Shown here: positions 51,922-62,774 of the stretch, in pieces
Numbering within the stretch: position 1 is the stretch's first letter
Layout: the number at the start of each line of letters is the position of its first letter
Origin: Macrostomum hystrix
Lineage: Eukaryota > Platyhelminthes > Macrostomidae
DNA: 64,000 bases
Assembly (NCBI GenBank): GCA_950097015.1
Contig: CATNEN010000031.1
Coordinates: 1,736,001-1,800,000, forward strand
Reading direction: 5' to 3'
Position numbers and translations under genes: made by a program
The notes under the pieces: generated by a model
Databases searched by the model: none
What the model was told of the DNA's origin: nothing
Seen by the model: the letters and a program-made list of their open reading frames with translations, nothing else

Positions 51922-52073
51922 TATACAGTATGCATGTACACGCGTATACATAAGGAAAATAGCCATGGCATAACAATAACAATGTCAAAGAAACAAAATT
52001 AAACTTTTTCAGAGTTCAGAGTTAGACAGGTCAAGGTCAATTCGTGACTAATTTTCTATTAATTGCTTGCGAG

Positions 52074-52775
52074 TCACCTCAAGGCCTGGGGATACACCAC
52101 ATTCTTCGTTCTTTCCCTTGGTGCGAAAATGAATAGGCCAGCTGGAGTTCCAACACGGGAGCAGGCGACATAAAGCTGCCCATGCGAGAAGCAAGGAGTC
52201 TCCAGGTTGATGCCAGCTACCTTCAGCGACTGTCCCTGAGCCTTGTTAATAGTCATCGCAAAGCACACTCTCACAGGGAACTGCAGTCGCTTGAACTGAA
52301 ATGGCAGGTCCGTGGGGATAATTGGAATCCGGGGAACAAACACAGACTCTCCTCTGCCAGATCCAGTCATTATCGTGGCCTCAATCACGTGTGGGAAGAG
52401 CCGCCTGACTATCAGTCTGGTGCCGTTACACAGCCTTGGCGCATTCAGGTTGCGGAGGAGCATAATTGGTGCCCCAACTTTCAGCTGCAAGTTGTGCGAT
52501 GGAGTTGCAGGAGGATCTAGAGAGTTCAGAAACTCAACAGGATACTCCACAGCGGTGTCATCAGTCAACGTTGTATCAATTGACTTGTAGGTGAAAACTG
52601 CACCTGGCAACTCCTGAAGCAGTTGGTAGTTAATTTCATTGGCGGCATCATTTCTAGGACACAGAATTGCCCTCTCTGACAGCCAGTCAACGCCAGCCTC
52701 TCTCTTTTTTCTATCCCAGGCTGGCTGGAGAGAAATATCGACCGGAGAGCCCTGCGCACTGGGACGCCACCGCAC
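52074..52775 (-). CDS. Helitron copy 1, C-terminal PIF1-like helicase fragment
   Basis: Intact frame of 233 codons for the last third of a Helitron helicase: WLSERAILCPRNDAANEIN, GAPIMLLRNLNAP, GTRLIVRRL, then MTINKAQGQSLKVAGINL and SHGQLYVACSRVGTP (helicase motifs V and VI). The first 30 or so codons are non-helicase sequence created by an internal deletion; Walker A and B motifs are missing. It cannot act as a helicase alone. The uninterrupted frame suggests a young copy. Confidence 0.85.
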   Translation of the reverse strand: MRWRPSAQGSPVDISLQPAWDRKKREAGVDWLSERAILCPRNDAANEINYQLLQELPGAVFTYKSIDTTLTDDTAVEYPVEFLNSLDPPATPSHNLQLKVGAPIMLLRNLNAPRLCNGTRLIVRRLFPHVIEATIMTGSGRGESVFVPRIPIIPTDLPFQFKRLQFPVRVCFAMTINKAQGQSLKVAGINLETPCFSHGQLYVACSRVGTPAGLFIFAPRERTKNVVYPQALR

Positions 52776-53339
52776 TCACCGCACTCAGTCTCAGTGCTGC
52801 TTGGGGGCCAGTAGACAGTCTAGGGGTTTGGGCTGTGTACATTCACGGCTTGAAATACAATGTACAGTCTTGGGCTTCGGCGCCCGGGGAAGGGAGGGGG
52901 TGGCTGTAATAAAATTTGGCCCGCAGAGTGGCGGAGGGGAGTTGGGGTGGCTGTCCTCGGAAAACAAAAAGTGACTCACTTTGAGATGATGCAGCTTTGC
53001 TCTGGATTGAGTAGAGATGTTCAAAATTGACAGCATTGTTGGAAAACATGTAAAGTGTAAGAGGATCAAATTTGGAGAAAATCTGACAAAGTGGGGCGAC
53101 GATATGTCGAATTGAGTGATTTTTTGACGATTTTTGAGCAGTTTTTTGCACTTTTGAGCAGGAAGGAAATGATTTTTCGGGAATTTGAGTAGCCTATTGC
53201 ACTCAGCGTAGGTGGTTTTAGGTATGTGCAAAGTTTGGTGCGATTTGGTTGAGCGGTTTCGGCGTCTATAAAGACAAAAGGTTGCACACACACACACACA
53301 CACACAGACAGACAGAGTTTTCACTTTTATATATATAGA

Positions 53340-54456
53340 TTTACGTGTAAAACTAAAAGGAAGTCACGGAATTCTAGTAACAAGTTTTTAATTTGAATTA
53401 AAAAAAACTGCACATAACTTATAGACTAAACTTTTATTTATAAGATGCCTATATTTCAGTGGACACTTATAAAGACAAAGAATAGCTAAGTTATTGCAAA
53501 TAGAATTATTACTTGACGGTCTAAGTAGTGAAGTTACCCAATGCAATTTGTTTCTTGGAACAGGTTTTGATAAAAAAGTTTAATTTTTCTATAAGTTTTA
53601 ACAAAAACTTTTATAAATTTTCTTAAAAGCGAAATTGTGCCCTGATTTTCATTAGAAACACAATACAATTTCTTAAAGTGTTTGCTTGCACTAATTCATT
53701 GTAATATTATATACAAATTTGTGACCAATTTGGAGTTATTTTAAAGTCACGATTTATAAAAAATCACTAGAAGCCCATGATGTGCTATTAACATTCACTG
53801 AACTTTTAAGTGGAATAAGTAGCCATAGTAGTAGCCATAAGTAGCCAAGTGGAATAAGTGGAATACGTGGCATAAGTAGCCACACATTTAAGTGGCTACT
53901 TATGCTTCTTTATAGGATTAGAAGTTTGTGCGTGTCTATATTTAAATGCAGTTTAATTTTACAAAAATCCCTGATTGAGCATTTTGGGTAAGTTCTGTGA
54001 TTAGAATGTACCCATTTTTGAAGTGCACATCCACGATGCATGAATATGTGCATGTAAAAAATAACAGTTCGGCTCGTCATGCCCCGAAAAGTATCCCAAT
54101 AACATTTTATGGACCGAATCGACGAAAGCTTCGAGAGCCCGAAAAAAACAAATGCACTATTCCAATAACGTGCAGAAAACTTAAATTTTTAACGTGCCTA
54201 CATAAGCCCTTTTTCGATTCTACTATTAGCAGCGCCGCGACTATTTTTGGTTCAAGAATCAATTTTATGTATTTTTTTATTCACGACCGATTCGGACGCC
54301 TCTAAAACGCGCCGACCACTGCGACCACTTAGCAAGCGTGAATTTTTACATCCGGATGAAACACAGAATGTAAGGAATGCAAAACTCCATTGGCTCATCT
54401 CTTGCGAAGCTGGACTTGACATATATTTATATTTAGACTGAAAACTATAATATATA
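53340..54456. other. Spacer between Helitron 1 and the Helitron array
   Basis: AT-rich unique DNA. A short duplication of aagtggaata/agtagcca words at 53815-53905. The open frame at 53997-54305 has no recognisable feature. Confidence 0.45.
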
Positions 54457-54693
54457 CTAGCTTTTTTTGCCCGTTGTTTCTGGGGCAGAAATTTAAAGCA
54501 AAGCAGTAAGCAATTAACGTCTCTGTATTAACTTTATAGTGAAGGTCACCATATATTCATTTACTGCATTAATGAAAAGTGAAGAGTTTGTTTAAGGGCG
54601 TTTTAAGTAAAAAATAAGTGAAAAGTTTGTCCAAACAGCCCCCTCTTGATTACTTCTTTAGAAACATGTCTCTTAGCCACTCCTCTATACAGT

Positions 54694-54964
54694 CAGTGGC
54701 AGATCCAGGAATTTTGTTTTGGGGCGGTCTGTCAGGGGAGCGCCATGAGAATCACAGAGTGGGTGCCAGCGGCCGAAAAAGGGCGCCAGAAGCCAAGAAA
54801 GGGCGCCAGCGGCTGAAAAACGGGAGCCAGCGGCTGAAAAAGGGGCGCCAGCGGCCGAAAAGGGGCGCCAGTGCTGCGACTGGCGCCCCTGGTGGAGGCA
54901 TCTTATTCCCATGATTAAAATTTATGGGGGCGACTGCCCCCCCGCCCCCCTAAATCTGCCTCTG
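54694..54964 (+). mobile_element. hAT-type MITE nested in Helitron copy 2
   Basis: Same element, same position and same tatacagt duplications as in copy 1. Confidence 0.85.
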
Positions 54965-55116
54965 TATACAGTATGCATGTACACGCGTATACATAAGGAA
55001 AATAGCCATGGCATAACAATAACAATGTCAAAGAAACAAAATTAAACTTTTTCAGAGTTCAGAGTTAGACAGGTCAAGGTCAATTCGTGACTAATTTTCT
55101 ATTAATTGCTTGCGAG

Positions 55117-55818
55117 TCACCTCAAGGCCTGGGGATACACCACATTCTTCGTTCTTTCCCTTGGTGCGAAAATGAATAGGCCAGCTGGAGTTCCAACACG
55201 GGAGCAGGCGACATAAAGCTGCCCATGCGAGAAGCAAGGAGTCTCCAGGTTGATGCCAGCTACCTTCAGCGACTGTCCCTGAGCCTTGTTAATAGTCATC
55301 GCAAAGCACACTCTCACAGGGAACTGCAGTCGCTTGAACTGAAATGGCAGGTCCGTGGGGATAATTGGAATCCGGGGAACGAACACAGACTCTCCTCTGC
55401 CAGATCCAGTCATTATCGTGGCCTCAATCACGTGTGGGAAGAGCCGCCTGACTATCAGTCTGGTGCCGTTACACAGCCTTGGCGCATTCAGGTTGCGGAG
55501 GAGCATAATTGGTGCCCCAACTTTCAGCTGCAAGTTGTGCGATGGAGTTGCAGGAGGATCTAGAGAGTTCAGAAACTCAACAGGATACTCCACAGCGGTG
55601 TCATCAGTCAACGTTGTATCAATTGACTTGTAGGTGAAAACTGCACCTGGCAACTCCTGAAGCAGTTGGTAGTTAATTTCGTTGGCGGCATCATTTCTAG
55701 GACACAGAATTGCCCTCTCTGACAGCCAGTCAACGCCAGCCTCTCTCTTTTTTCTATCCCAGGCTGGCTGGAGAGAAATATCGACCGGAGAGCCCTGCGC
55801 ACTGGGACGCCACCGCAC
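55117..55818 (-). CDS. Helitron copy 2, C-terminal helicase fragment
   Basis: 233 codons, differing from the copy 1 frame by very few bases and with the same internal deletion junction. Motifs V and VI are intact, N-terminal motifs absent. Confidence 0.83.
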   Translation of the reverse strand: MRWRPSAQGSPVDISLQPAWDRKKREAGVDWLSERAILCPRNDAANEINYQLLQELPGAVFTYKSIDTTLTDDTAVEYPVEFLNSLDPPATPSHNLQLKVGAPIMLLRNLNAPRLCNGTRLIVRRLFPHVIEATIMTGSGRGESVFVPRIPIIPTDLPFQFKRLQFPVRVCFAMTINKAQGQSLKVAGINLETPCFSHGQLYVACSRVGTPAGLFIFAPRERTKNVVYPQALR

Positions 55819-56622
55819 TCACCGCACTCAGTCTCAGTGCTGCTTGGGGGCCAGTAGACAGTCTAGGGGTTTGGGCTGTGTACATTCACGGCTTGAAATA
55901 CAATGTACAGTCTTGGGCTTCGGCGCCCGGGGAAGGGAGGGGGTGGCTGTAATAAAATTTGGCCCGCAGAGTGGCGGAGGGGAGTTGGGGTGGCTGTCCT
56001 CGGAAAACAAAAAGTGACTCACTTTGAGATGATGCAGCTTTGCTCTGGATTGAGTAGAGATGTTCAAAATTGACAGCATTGTTGGAAAACATGTAAAGTG
56101 TAAGAGGATCAAATTTGGAGAAAATCTGACAAAGTGGGGCGACGATATGTCGAATTGAGTGATTTTTTGACGATTTTTGAGCAGTTTTTTGCACTTTTGA
56201 GCAGGAAGGAAATGATTTTTCGGGAATTTGAGTAGCCTATTGCACTCAGCGTAGGTGGTTTTAGGTATGTGCAAAGTTTGGTGCGATTTGGTTGAGCGGT
56301 TTCGGCGTCTATAAAGACAAAAGGTTGCACACACACAGACAGACACACACACACACAGACAGAGTTTTCACTTTTATATATATAGACTAGCTTTTTTTGC
56401 CCGTTTTTTTGGGGCAGAAATTTAAAGCAAAGCAGTAAGCAATTCACGTCTCGGTATTAACTTTATAGTGAAGGTCACCATTTATTTATTTACTGCATTA
56501 ATGAAAAGTGAAGAGTTTGTTTAAGGGCGTTTTAAGTAAAAAATAAGTGAAAAGTTTGTCCAAACAGCCCCCTCTTGATTACTTCTTTAGAAACATGTTT
56601 CTTAGCCACTCCTCTATACAGT

Positions 56623-56897
56623 CAGTGGCAGATCCAGGAATTTTGTTTTGGGGCGGTCTGTCAGGGGAGCGCCATGAGAATCACAGAGGGGGTGCCAGCG
56701 GCCGAAAAAGGGCGCCAGGAGCCAAGAAAGGGCGCCAGCGGCTGAAAAACGGGAGCCAGCGGCTGAAAAAGGGGCGCCAGCGGCCGAAAAGGGGCGCCAG
56801 TGCTGCGACTGGCGCCCCTGGTGGGGGCATCTTATTCCCATGATTAAAATTTAGGGGGGCGACTGCCCCCCCCGCCCCCCCCCTAAATCTGCCTCTG
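56623..56897 (+). mobile_element. hAT-type MITE nested in Helitron copy 3
   Basis: Same terminal repeats and 8-bp duplications (56615-56622 and 56898-56905). Base differences such as ggagcc for agaagcc are shared with copy 4 and not with copies 1 and 2. Confidence 0.83.
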
Positions 56898-57052
56898 TAT
56901 ACAGTATGCATGTACACGCGTATACATAAGGAAAATAGCCATGGCATAACAATAACAATGTCAAAGAAACAAAATTAAACTGTTTCAGAGTTCAGAGTTA
57001 GACAGGTCAAGGTTAATTCGTGACTACTTTTCTATTAATTGCTTGCGAGTCA

Positions 57053-58004
57053 CCTCAAGGCCTGGGGATACACCACATTCTTCGTTCTTCCCCTTGGTGC
57101 GAAAATGAATAGGCCAGCTGGAGTTCCAACACGGGAGCAGGCGACATAAAGCTGCCCATGCGAGAAGCAAGGAGTCTCCAGGTTGATGCCAGCCACCTTC
57201 AGCGACTGTCCCTGAGCCTTGTTAATAGTCATCGCAAAGCACACTCTCACAGGGAACTGCAGTCGCTTGAACTGAAATGGCAGGTCCGTGGGGATAATTG
57301 GAATCCGGGGAACGAACAGACTCTCCTCTGCCAGATCCAGTCATTATCGTGGCCTCAATCACGTGTGGGAAGAGCCGCCTGACTATCAGTCTGGTGCCGT
57401 TACACAGCCTTGGCGCATTCAGGTTGCGGAGGAGCATAATTGGTGCCCCAACTTTCAGCTGCAAGTTGTGCGATGGAGTTCCAGGAGGATCTAGAGAGTT
57501 CAGAAACTCAACAGGATACTCCACAGCGGTGTCATCAGTCAACGTTGTATCAATTGACTTGTAGGTGAAAACTGCACCTGGCAACTCCTGAAGCAGTTGG
57601 TAGTTAATTTCGTTGGCGGCATCATTTCTAGGACACAGAATTGCCCTCTCTGACAGCCAGTCAACGTCAGCATATCGAACCATCAGGTTCGGGTAAACTT
57701 TTGCCTTGAGCTCCTGCACTGACTGCACAATGGTTCCGATTGTAGCGATCGATGACTGCCCATCCTCGGTGCTAATCTCCAGCAGACCATTGCCGATTCG
57801 CAATAGATTGGCAGAGAACTCATGAGCTGTTTCGTCTCCTTGAATTGTAGCTCTCATGTTTGTTCGTAGGTGCAACTTCACAACCGATGGCCACAGGTGA
57901 GATGATTTTAGGCAAGCATTAATCTCATCAGCAGGAGTGCCACGCGGAATCACAGGCAGCGTCTGTCTAAAGTCTCCAGACAGCAGCAGAGTGACACCAC
58001 CCAT
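57053..58004 (-). pseudogene. Helitron copy 3, longer PIF1-like helicase fragment, frameshifted
   Basis: Adds upstream helicase sequence that the other copies lack: LLLSGDFRQTLPVIPRGTPA, the motif III region of PIF1 helicases, and LHLRTNMRA. A 2-base loss of ca near 57317, compared with the other three copies, shifts the frame after SGRGES. Motifs V and VI therefore lie in another frame. Walker A and B are still absent. Confidence 0.85.
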
Positions 58005-58885
58005 CAGTTGATCGCCAGCCTCTCTCTTCTATCCCAGGCTGGCTGGAGAGAAATATCGCCCTGCGCACTGGGACGCCACCGCACTCACCGCACTCAGTCT
58101 CAGTGCTGCTTGGGGGCCAGTAGACAGTCTAGGGGTTTGGGCTGTGCACATTCACGGCTTGAAATACAATGTACAGTCTGGGGCTTCGGCGCCCGGGGAA
58201 GGGAGGGGGTGGCTGTAATAAAATTTGGCCCGCAGAGTGGCGGAGGGGAGTTGGGGTGGCTGTCCTCGGAAAACAAAAAGTGACTCACTTTGAGATGATG
58301 CAGCTTTGCTCTGGATTGAGTAGAGATGTTCAAAATTGTCAGCATTGTCGGAAAACATGTAAAGTGTAAGTGGATCAAATTTGGAGAAAATCTGACAAAG
58401 TGGGGCGACGATATGTCGAATTGAGTGATTTTTTGACGATTTTTGAGCAGTTTTTTGCACTTTTGAGCAGGAAGGAAATGATTTTTCGGGAATTTGAGTA
58501 GCCTATTGCACTCAGCGTAGGTGGTTCTAGGTATGTGCAAAGTTTGGTGCGATTTGGTTGAGCGGTTTCGGCGTCTATAAAGACAAAAGGTTGCACACAC
58601 ACAGACAGACACACACACACACAGACAGAGTTTTCACTTATATATATACTAGCTTTTTTTGCCCGTTGTTTTTGGGGCAGAAATTTAAAGCAAAGCAGTA
58701 AGCAATTCACGTCTCTGCAATCACTTTATAGTGAAGGTCACCATTTATTTATTTACTGCATTAATGAAAAGTGAAGAGTTTGTTTAAGGGCGTTTTAAGT
58801 AAAAAATAAGTGAAAAGTTTGTCCAAACAGCCCCCTCTTGATTACTTCTTTAGAAACATGTCTCTTAGCCACTCCTCTATACAGT

Positions 58886-59158
58886 CAGTGGCAGATCCAG
58901 GAATTTTGTTTTGGGGCGGTCTGTCAGGGGAGCGCCATGAGAATCACAGAGGGGGTGCCAGCGGCCGAAAAAGGGCGCCAGGAGCCAAGAAAGGGCGCCA
59001 GCGGCTGAAAAACGGGAGCCAGCGGCTGAAAAAGGGGCGCCAGCGGCCGAAAAGGGGCGCCAGTGCTGCGACTGGCGCCCCTGGTGGGGGCATCTTATTC
59101 CCATGATTAAAATTTAGGGGGGCGACTGCCCCCCCGCCCCCCCCTAAATCTGCCTCTG
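58886..59158 (+). mobile_element. hAT-type MITE nested in Helitron copy 4
   Basis: Same element and flanking tatacagt duplications as the other copies. Confidence 0.83.
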
Positions 59159-59313
59159 TATACAGTATGCATGTACACGCGTATACATAAGGAAAATAGC
59201 CATGGCATAACAATAACAATGTCAAAGAAACAAAATTAAACTGTTTCAGAGTTCAGAGTTAGAAAGTTGGTCAAGGTCAATTCGTGACTACTTTTCTATT
59301 AATTGCTTGCGAG

Positions 59314-60015
59314 TCACCTCAAGGCCTGGGGATACACCACATTCTTCGTTCTTCCCCTTGGTGCGAAAATGAATAGGCCAGCTGGAGTTCCAACACGGGA
59401 GCAGGCGACATAAAGCTGCCCATGCGAGAAGCAAGGAGTCTCCAGGTTGATGCCAGCCACCTTCAGCGACTGTCCCTGAGCCTTGTTAATAGTCATCGCA
59501 AAGCACACTCTCACAGGGAACTGCAGTTGCTTGAACTGAAATGGCAGGTCCGTGGGGATAATTGGAATCCGGGGAACGAACACAGACTCTCCTCTGCCAG
59601 ATCCAGTCATTATCGTGGCCTCAATCACGTGTGGGAAGAGCCGCCTGACTATCAGTCTGGTGCCGTTACACAGCCTTGGCGCATTCAGGTTGCGGAGGAG
59701 CATAATTGGTGCCCTAACTTTCAGCTGCAAGTTGTGCGATGGAGTTCCAGGAGGATCTAGAGAGTTCAGAAACTCAACAGGATACTCCACAGCGGTGTCA
59801 TCAGTCAACGTTGTATCAATTGACTTGTAGGTGAAAACTGCACCTGGCAACTCCTGAAGCAGTTGGTAGTTAATTTCGTTGGCGGCATCATTTCTAGGAC
59901 ACAGAATTGCCCTCTCTGACAGCCAGTCAACGCCAGCCTCTCTCTTTCTTCTATCCCAGGCTGGCTGGAGAGAAATATCGACCGGAGAGCCCTGCGCACT
60001 GGGACGCCACCGCAC
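59314..60015 (-). CDS. Helitron copy 4, C-terminal helicase fragment
   Basis: 233 codons, intact, with the deletion junction of copies 1 and 2 and a few private substitutions (for example KVRAPIMLL for KVGAPIMLL). Confidence 0.83.
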   Translation of the reverse strand: MRWRPSAQGSPVDISLQPAWDRRKREAGVDWLSERAILCPRNDAANEINYQLLQELPGAVFTYKSIDTTLTDDTAVEYPVEFLNSLDPPGTPSHNLQLKVRAPIMLLRNLNAPRLCNGTRLIVRRLFPHVIEATIMTGSGRGESVFVPRIPIIPTDLPFQFKQLQFPVRVCFAMTINKAQGQSLKVAGINLETPCFSHGQLYVACSRVGTPAGLFIFAPRGRTKNVVYPQALR

Positions 60016-60591
60016 TCACCGCACTCAGTCTCAGTGCTGCTTGGGGGCCAGTAGACAGTCTAGGGGTTTGGGCTGTGTACATTCACGGCTTGAAATACAA
60101 TGTACAGTCTGGGGCTTCGGCGCCCGGGGAAGGGAGGGGGTGGCTGTAATAAAATTTGGCCCGCAGAGTGGCGGAGGGGAGTTGGGGTGGCTGTCCTCGG
60201 AAAACAAAAAGTGACTCACTTTGAGATGATGCAGCTTTGCTCTGGATTGAGTAGAGATGTTCAAAATTGACAGCATTGTTGGAAAACATGTAAAGTGTAA
60301 GTGGATCGAATTTGGAGAAAATCTGACAAAGTGGGGCGACGATATGTCGAATTGAGTGATTTTTTGACGATTTTTGAGCAGTTTTTTGCACTTTTGAGCA
60401 GGAAGGAAATTATTTTTCGGGAATTTGAGTAGCCTATTGCACTCAGCGTAGGTGGTTTTAGGTATGTGCAAAGTTTGGTGCGATTTGGTTGAGCGGTTTC
60501 GGCGTCTATAAAGACAAAAGGTTGCACACACACACACACACACACACACAGACAGACAGACAGACAGAGTTTTCACTTTTATATATATAGA

Positions 60592-61399
60592 TAGATGTAT
60601 GCGTTTTGAGCGTATTTAAAAAGACTAAACACGATTTTTTCAAAGAAGCATTGAGCTTGTTTGAGTGGATAGTGCTCCTGCAGTAACTTTTTTGGTACGA
60701 TAAGGGTTGAAACTCGTATAATCTTTTCATCAGGCTTCAAAGCGAAAAAGCTTACTCCTTTCAAAAGAAACACAAGGAAATCTAGAATAATCTAGTATTC
60801 TAGATGTCCTTGAAGAAACATTGGTTAACACTAGATGAGGAATATAACACAAGATAAAATTGTCAAAGGTCTATAAGCATTTTGCTATGCGAAAAGCGTA
60901 GGAAAATTCCGATATAACAACTAATCAAAGCTGTAAGATATAACAATGGTTTTATAAGCTAGCTAAAAAAATTATGCTGCAAAAATAGCATAGCGTTCCT
61001 AATGATAAAGCAGCTAGTAGTTAAGTTACCGGTGTTGCTTCGCTGTAAAATATTGATTCGTTGATAGTTTCGAAAACTTTTTCTAAAAAGTAGACGTAAA
61101 ATTGTTAAGGCAGGAAAAAGCGGCACTGCAAAAACATCAAGCTTTAATAAAATATTAAATTGCTTCGTTTCTCCAGTCTATAATGATGAGCTATTCAAGT
61201 GTAAGACTTCGCGAAACAGCTTGCAATTCAAATTGGTGCGAAAGTTATCGTTCAAATGTCACTGGGTTTTTATAACGAACCCAAAACATTCCGAGCTTTC
61301 CTAAGCGTAAACATAGCATCTTATTGGACGCACCAATTAGAATTTTAACGAATGTTTTTTTTCTTTGAAACGCAAATATTGCGGCGACGCCTCTTCTTT
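60592..61399. other. Intergenic AT-rich DNA
   Basis: No supportable gene. A tRNA-like stretch near 60650-60720 (gagtggatagtgctcctgca, then agggttgaaactcg) may be a SINE head. Confidence 0.35.
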
Positions 61400-62669
61400 T
61401 CACTCGTCCTGCACAGTGCTGGTGGTCTCGCGCTCCTTCGTGTAGGTGTGACCCTCAGGTGTGCGATAGGTCTCAGTGTTTACCACTGTCTTTCGGTTGC
61501 CAACAGTCTTAGTGCACATCCGGGTGCCAACCAGTTGATCCACCGGGTCGTTCGGACCAATCACAGCTTCCAGCTTGGCGCCTGGCATCGGCGCTGACTT
61601 GCCTGACGTTGCAAAATGAGAGGATCGCAGTTCAAATTCGTGGTAATACGAAATTAAAATAAGGACACAGTAAGGCATCAGAAGAAGGATTGGATGAGGT
61701 GACAGCGGAAACACGAACTGGAAACGGTTTAACATGACCATATAAGCATTGAATAAGGTTGCCATCATTGTTGGTGAGGAGTTATAAATGAGATCCCAGC
61801 AGACCTTGCTCAGGCTCAGGCAGGATAATTTTCCCATCGACTGGCGGCAGAACGTTGCGTCCGAACTCGCCCATGTAGTTGCCCGCCGGCCTGTAGCGGC
61901 CAACAACGTAGACCCGGCCGGTGGCGGAGACGGCCCTGCCAAAGCCGACTTCCTCCGAGGCCTTCCATACCACCTGGGTGAAGTGGCCTGCAATGGCATA
62001 GGGCGGTGACTGGCGAGGTCCAAGATTTCAGTGCTACCTGCATTATCAACCCCCACAAACCCCACCCCACTCCTGAGCCACCAACCCTCACCAACACCAC
62101 CCCACTCCTCCTGCACACCACCCCGCTCCTGTGCACAAACCCCCACAAACCACACCCCCACTCCTGAGCACCAATTCCACAAATACCATCCTCTCTTAAG
62201 TAGTGCTACTGTAAGTAGTAATAACAGCTTTCTGTTTCATAACAAATTCAAAGAATCCTCACCGCACTGTATCTGGTCCTCGACTCCGTCGTCGAAGTTG
62301 TAATCCTCAACCTCGCGATACCAATAGTCCGTGAATAGGCTGCCTGTGGAATTAACGGTGCTTTGTATAGAAACTAATAGTCAGACGATGCTATTACTTT
62401 AGTAATAACATTAGGTATATACTTTAGGTATATTTTAGTTGCTAACCAGGAAAGTCAGTGTGCACTGAGCTGTACTTCATGGCCACATTCTCGCCCAACT
62501 TGTCCGTCTGGCACTGCGGATCGTGCTCAAGCTTGTCATTGGCGGCAATGTGCTCAGCCCACTTCTGAGCGGACTCAGTTAGGCCATGGTTTAGTCTCAG
62601 CGGAGGCACCTGATGCCTCTGACGGTAGGTGTTGTGTGAGTCCAAGATCTCTTTCAGGAACTGCTCCAT
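61400..62669 (-). CDS. GAPR-1-like CAP-domain protein with C-terminal extension (4 exons)
   Basis: CAP/SCP superfamily protein related to vertebrate GLIPR2 (GAPR-1), a Golgi membrane-associated protein. Exons: 62669-62447, 62343-62263, 61987-61805 and 61602-61400. All joins are phase 1, giving 229 residues. MEQFLKEILDSHNTYRQRHQ, PPLRLN, AQKWAEHIAAN and LGENVA form the first half. Then come YWYREVEDYNF, GHFTQVVWKASEEVGFGRAV and YVVGRYRPAGNY, followed by NVLPP, the usual end of GAPR-1. Key CAP residues H (AEH, GHF) and E (GEN, EVE) are kept. There is no signal peptide, as in GAPR-1. The fourth exon adds 67 residues rich in Thr, Lys and Val with no domain I know. An acceptor (cacacag) lies 16 nt upstream of the chosen ATG, which rules out the upstream methionines. 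Confidence 0.93.
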
Positions 62670-62687
62670 TAGTCCGGGAGTTGGTCT
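62670..62687 (-). promoter_or_regulatory. 3' splice acceptor 16 nt before the CAP-gene ATG
   Basis: On the gene strand, attccacacag is followed by a 16-base leader and the ATG. Consistent with the pattern at the other genes of the window. Confidence 0.6.
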
Positions 62688-62774
62688 GTGTGGAATGCGG
62701 TTTTTTATTCTTGCTACGTTCATCATAAAAGACAAGATAGCCGTATAACTAAAAACTCAAGTCCGGGGACTATA

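Larger units (their letters stand above)
51414..53339 (-). mobile_element. Helitron copy 1 (solo)
   Basis: On the minus strand it starts tctatatatataaaagtgaa and ends in gggcaaaaaaagctag. A tgccc/gggca hairpin with a 10-base loop stands about a dozen bases before the terminal CTAG. The flanks are A and T, the standard Helitron target. Inside are a CA/GACA microsatellite, a truncated PIF1-like helicase frame and a nested MITE. No Rep (HUH) domain is present, so it is non-autonomous. Confidence 0.9.
54457..56386 (-). mobile_element. Helitron copy 2, left unit of a three-unit array
   Basis: Nearly identical to copy 1. Its CTAG end (54457-54460) is preceded by A. Its TC start (56385-56386) touches the CTAG of copy 3 with no bases between. 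Confidence 0.9.
56387..58648 (-). mobile_element. Helitron copy 3, middle unit, longer form
   Basis: About 330 bp longer than the other copies because it keeps more of the helicase region (about 57665-58010). Joined directly to copy 2 on the left. At the right join the terminal ga (TC on the element strand) is missing, so the CTAG of copy 4 follows tatatata. Confidence 0.9.
58649..60591 (-). mobile_element. Helitron copy 4, right unit of the array
   Basis: Full unit with CTAG end at 58649, TC start at 60590-60591 and T flank at 60592. Has the short internal form, like copies 1 and 2. Confidence 0.9.

Noticed and set aside
52791-53324. Minus-strand frames of 177 codons at the Helitron 5' end (also in copies 2-4)
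   Set aside because: They lie in the non-coding leader with microsatellite, show no domain, and several frames overlap; conserved only because the copies are recent.
53997-54305. A 102-codon frame between Helitrons
   Set aside because: No recognisable motif and low-complexity AT-rich context.
62669-62735. Upstream methionines extending the CAP protein (MSFMMNVARIKN)
   Set aside because: They precede a splice acceptor at 62685-62687 and do not match the GAPR-1 N-terminus.
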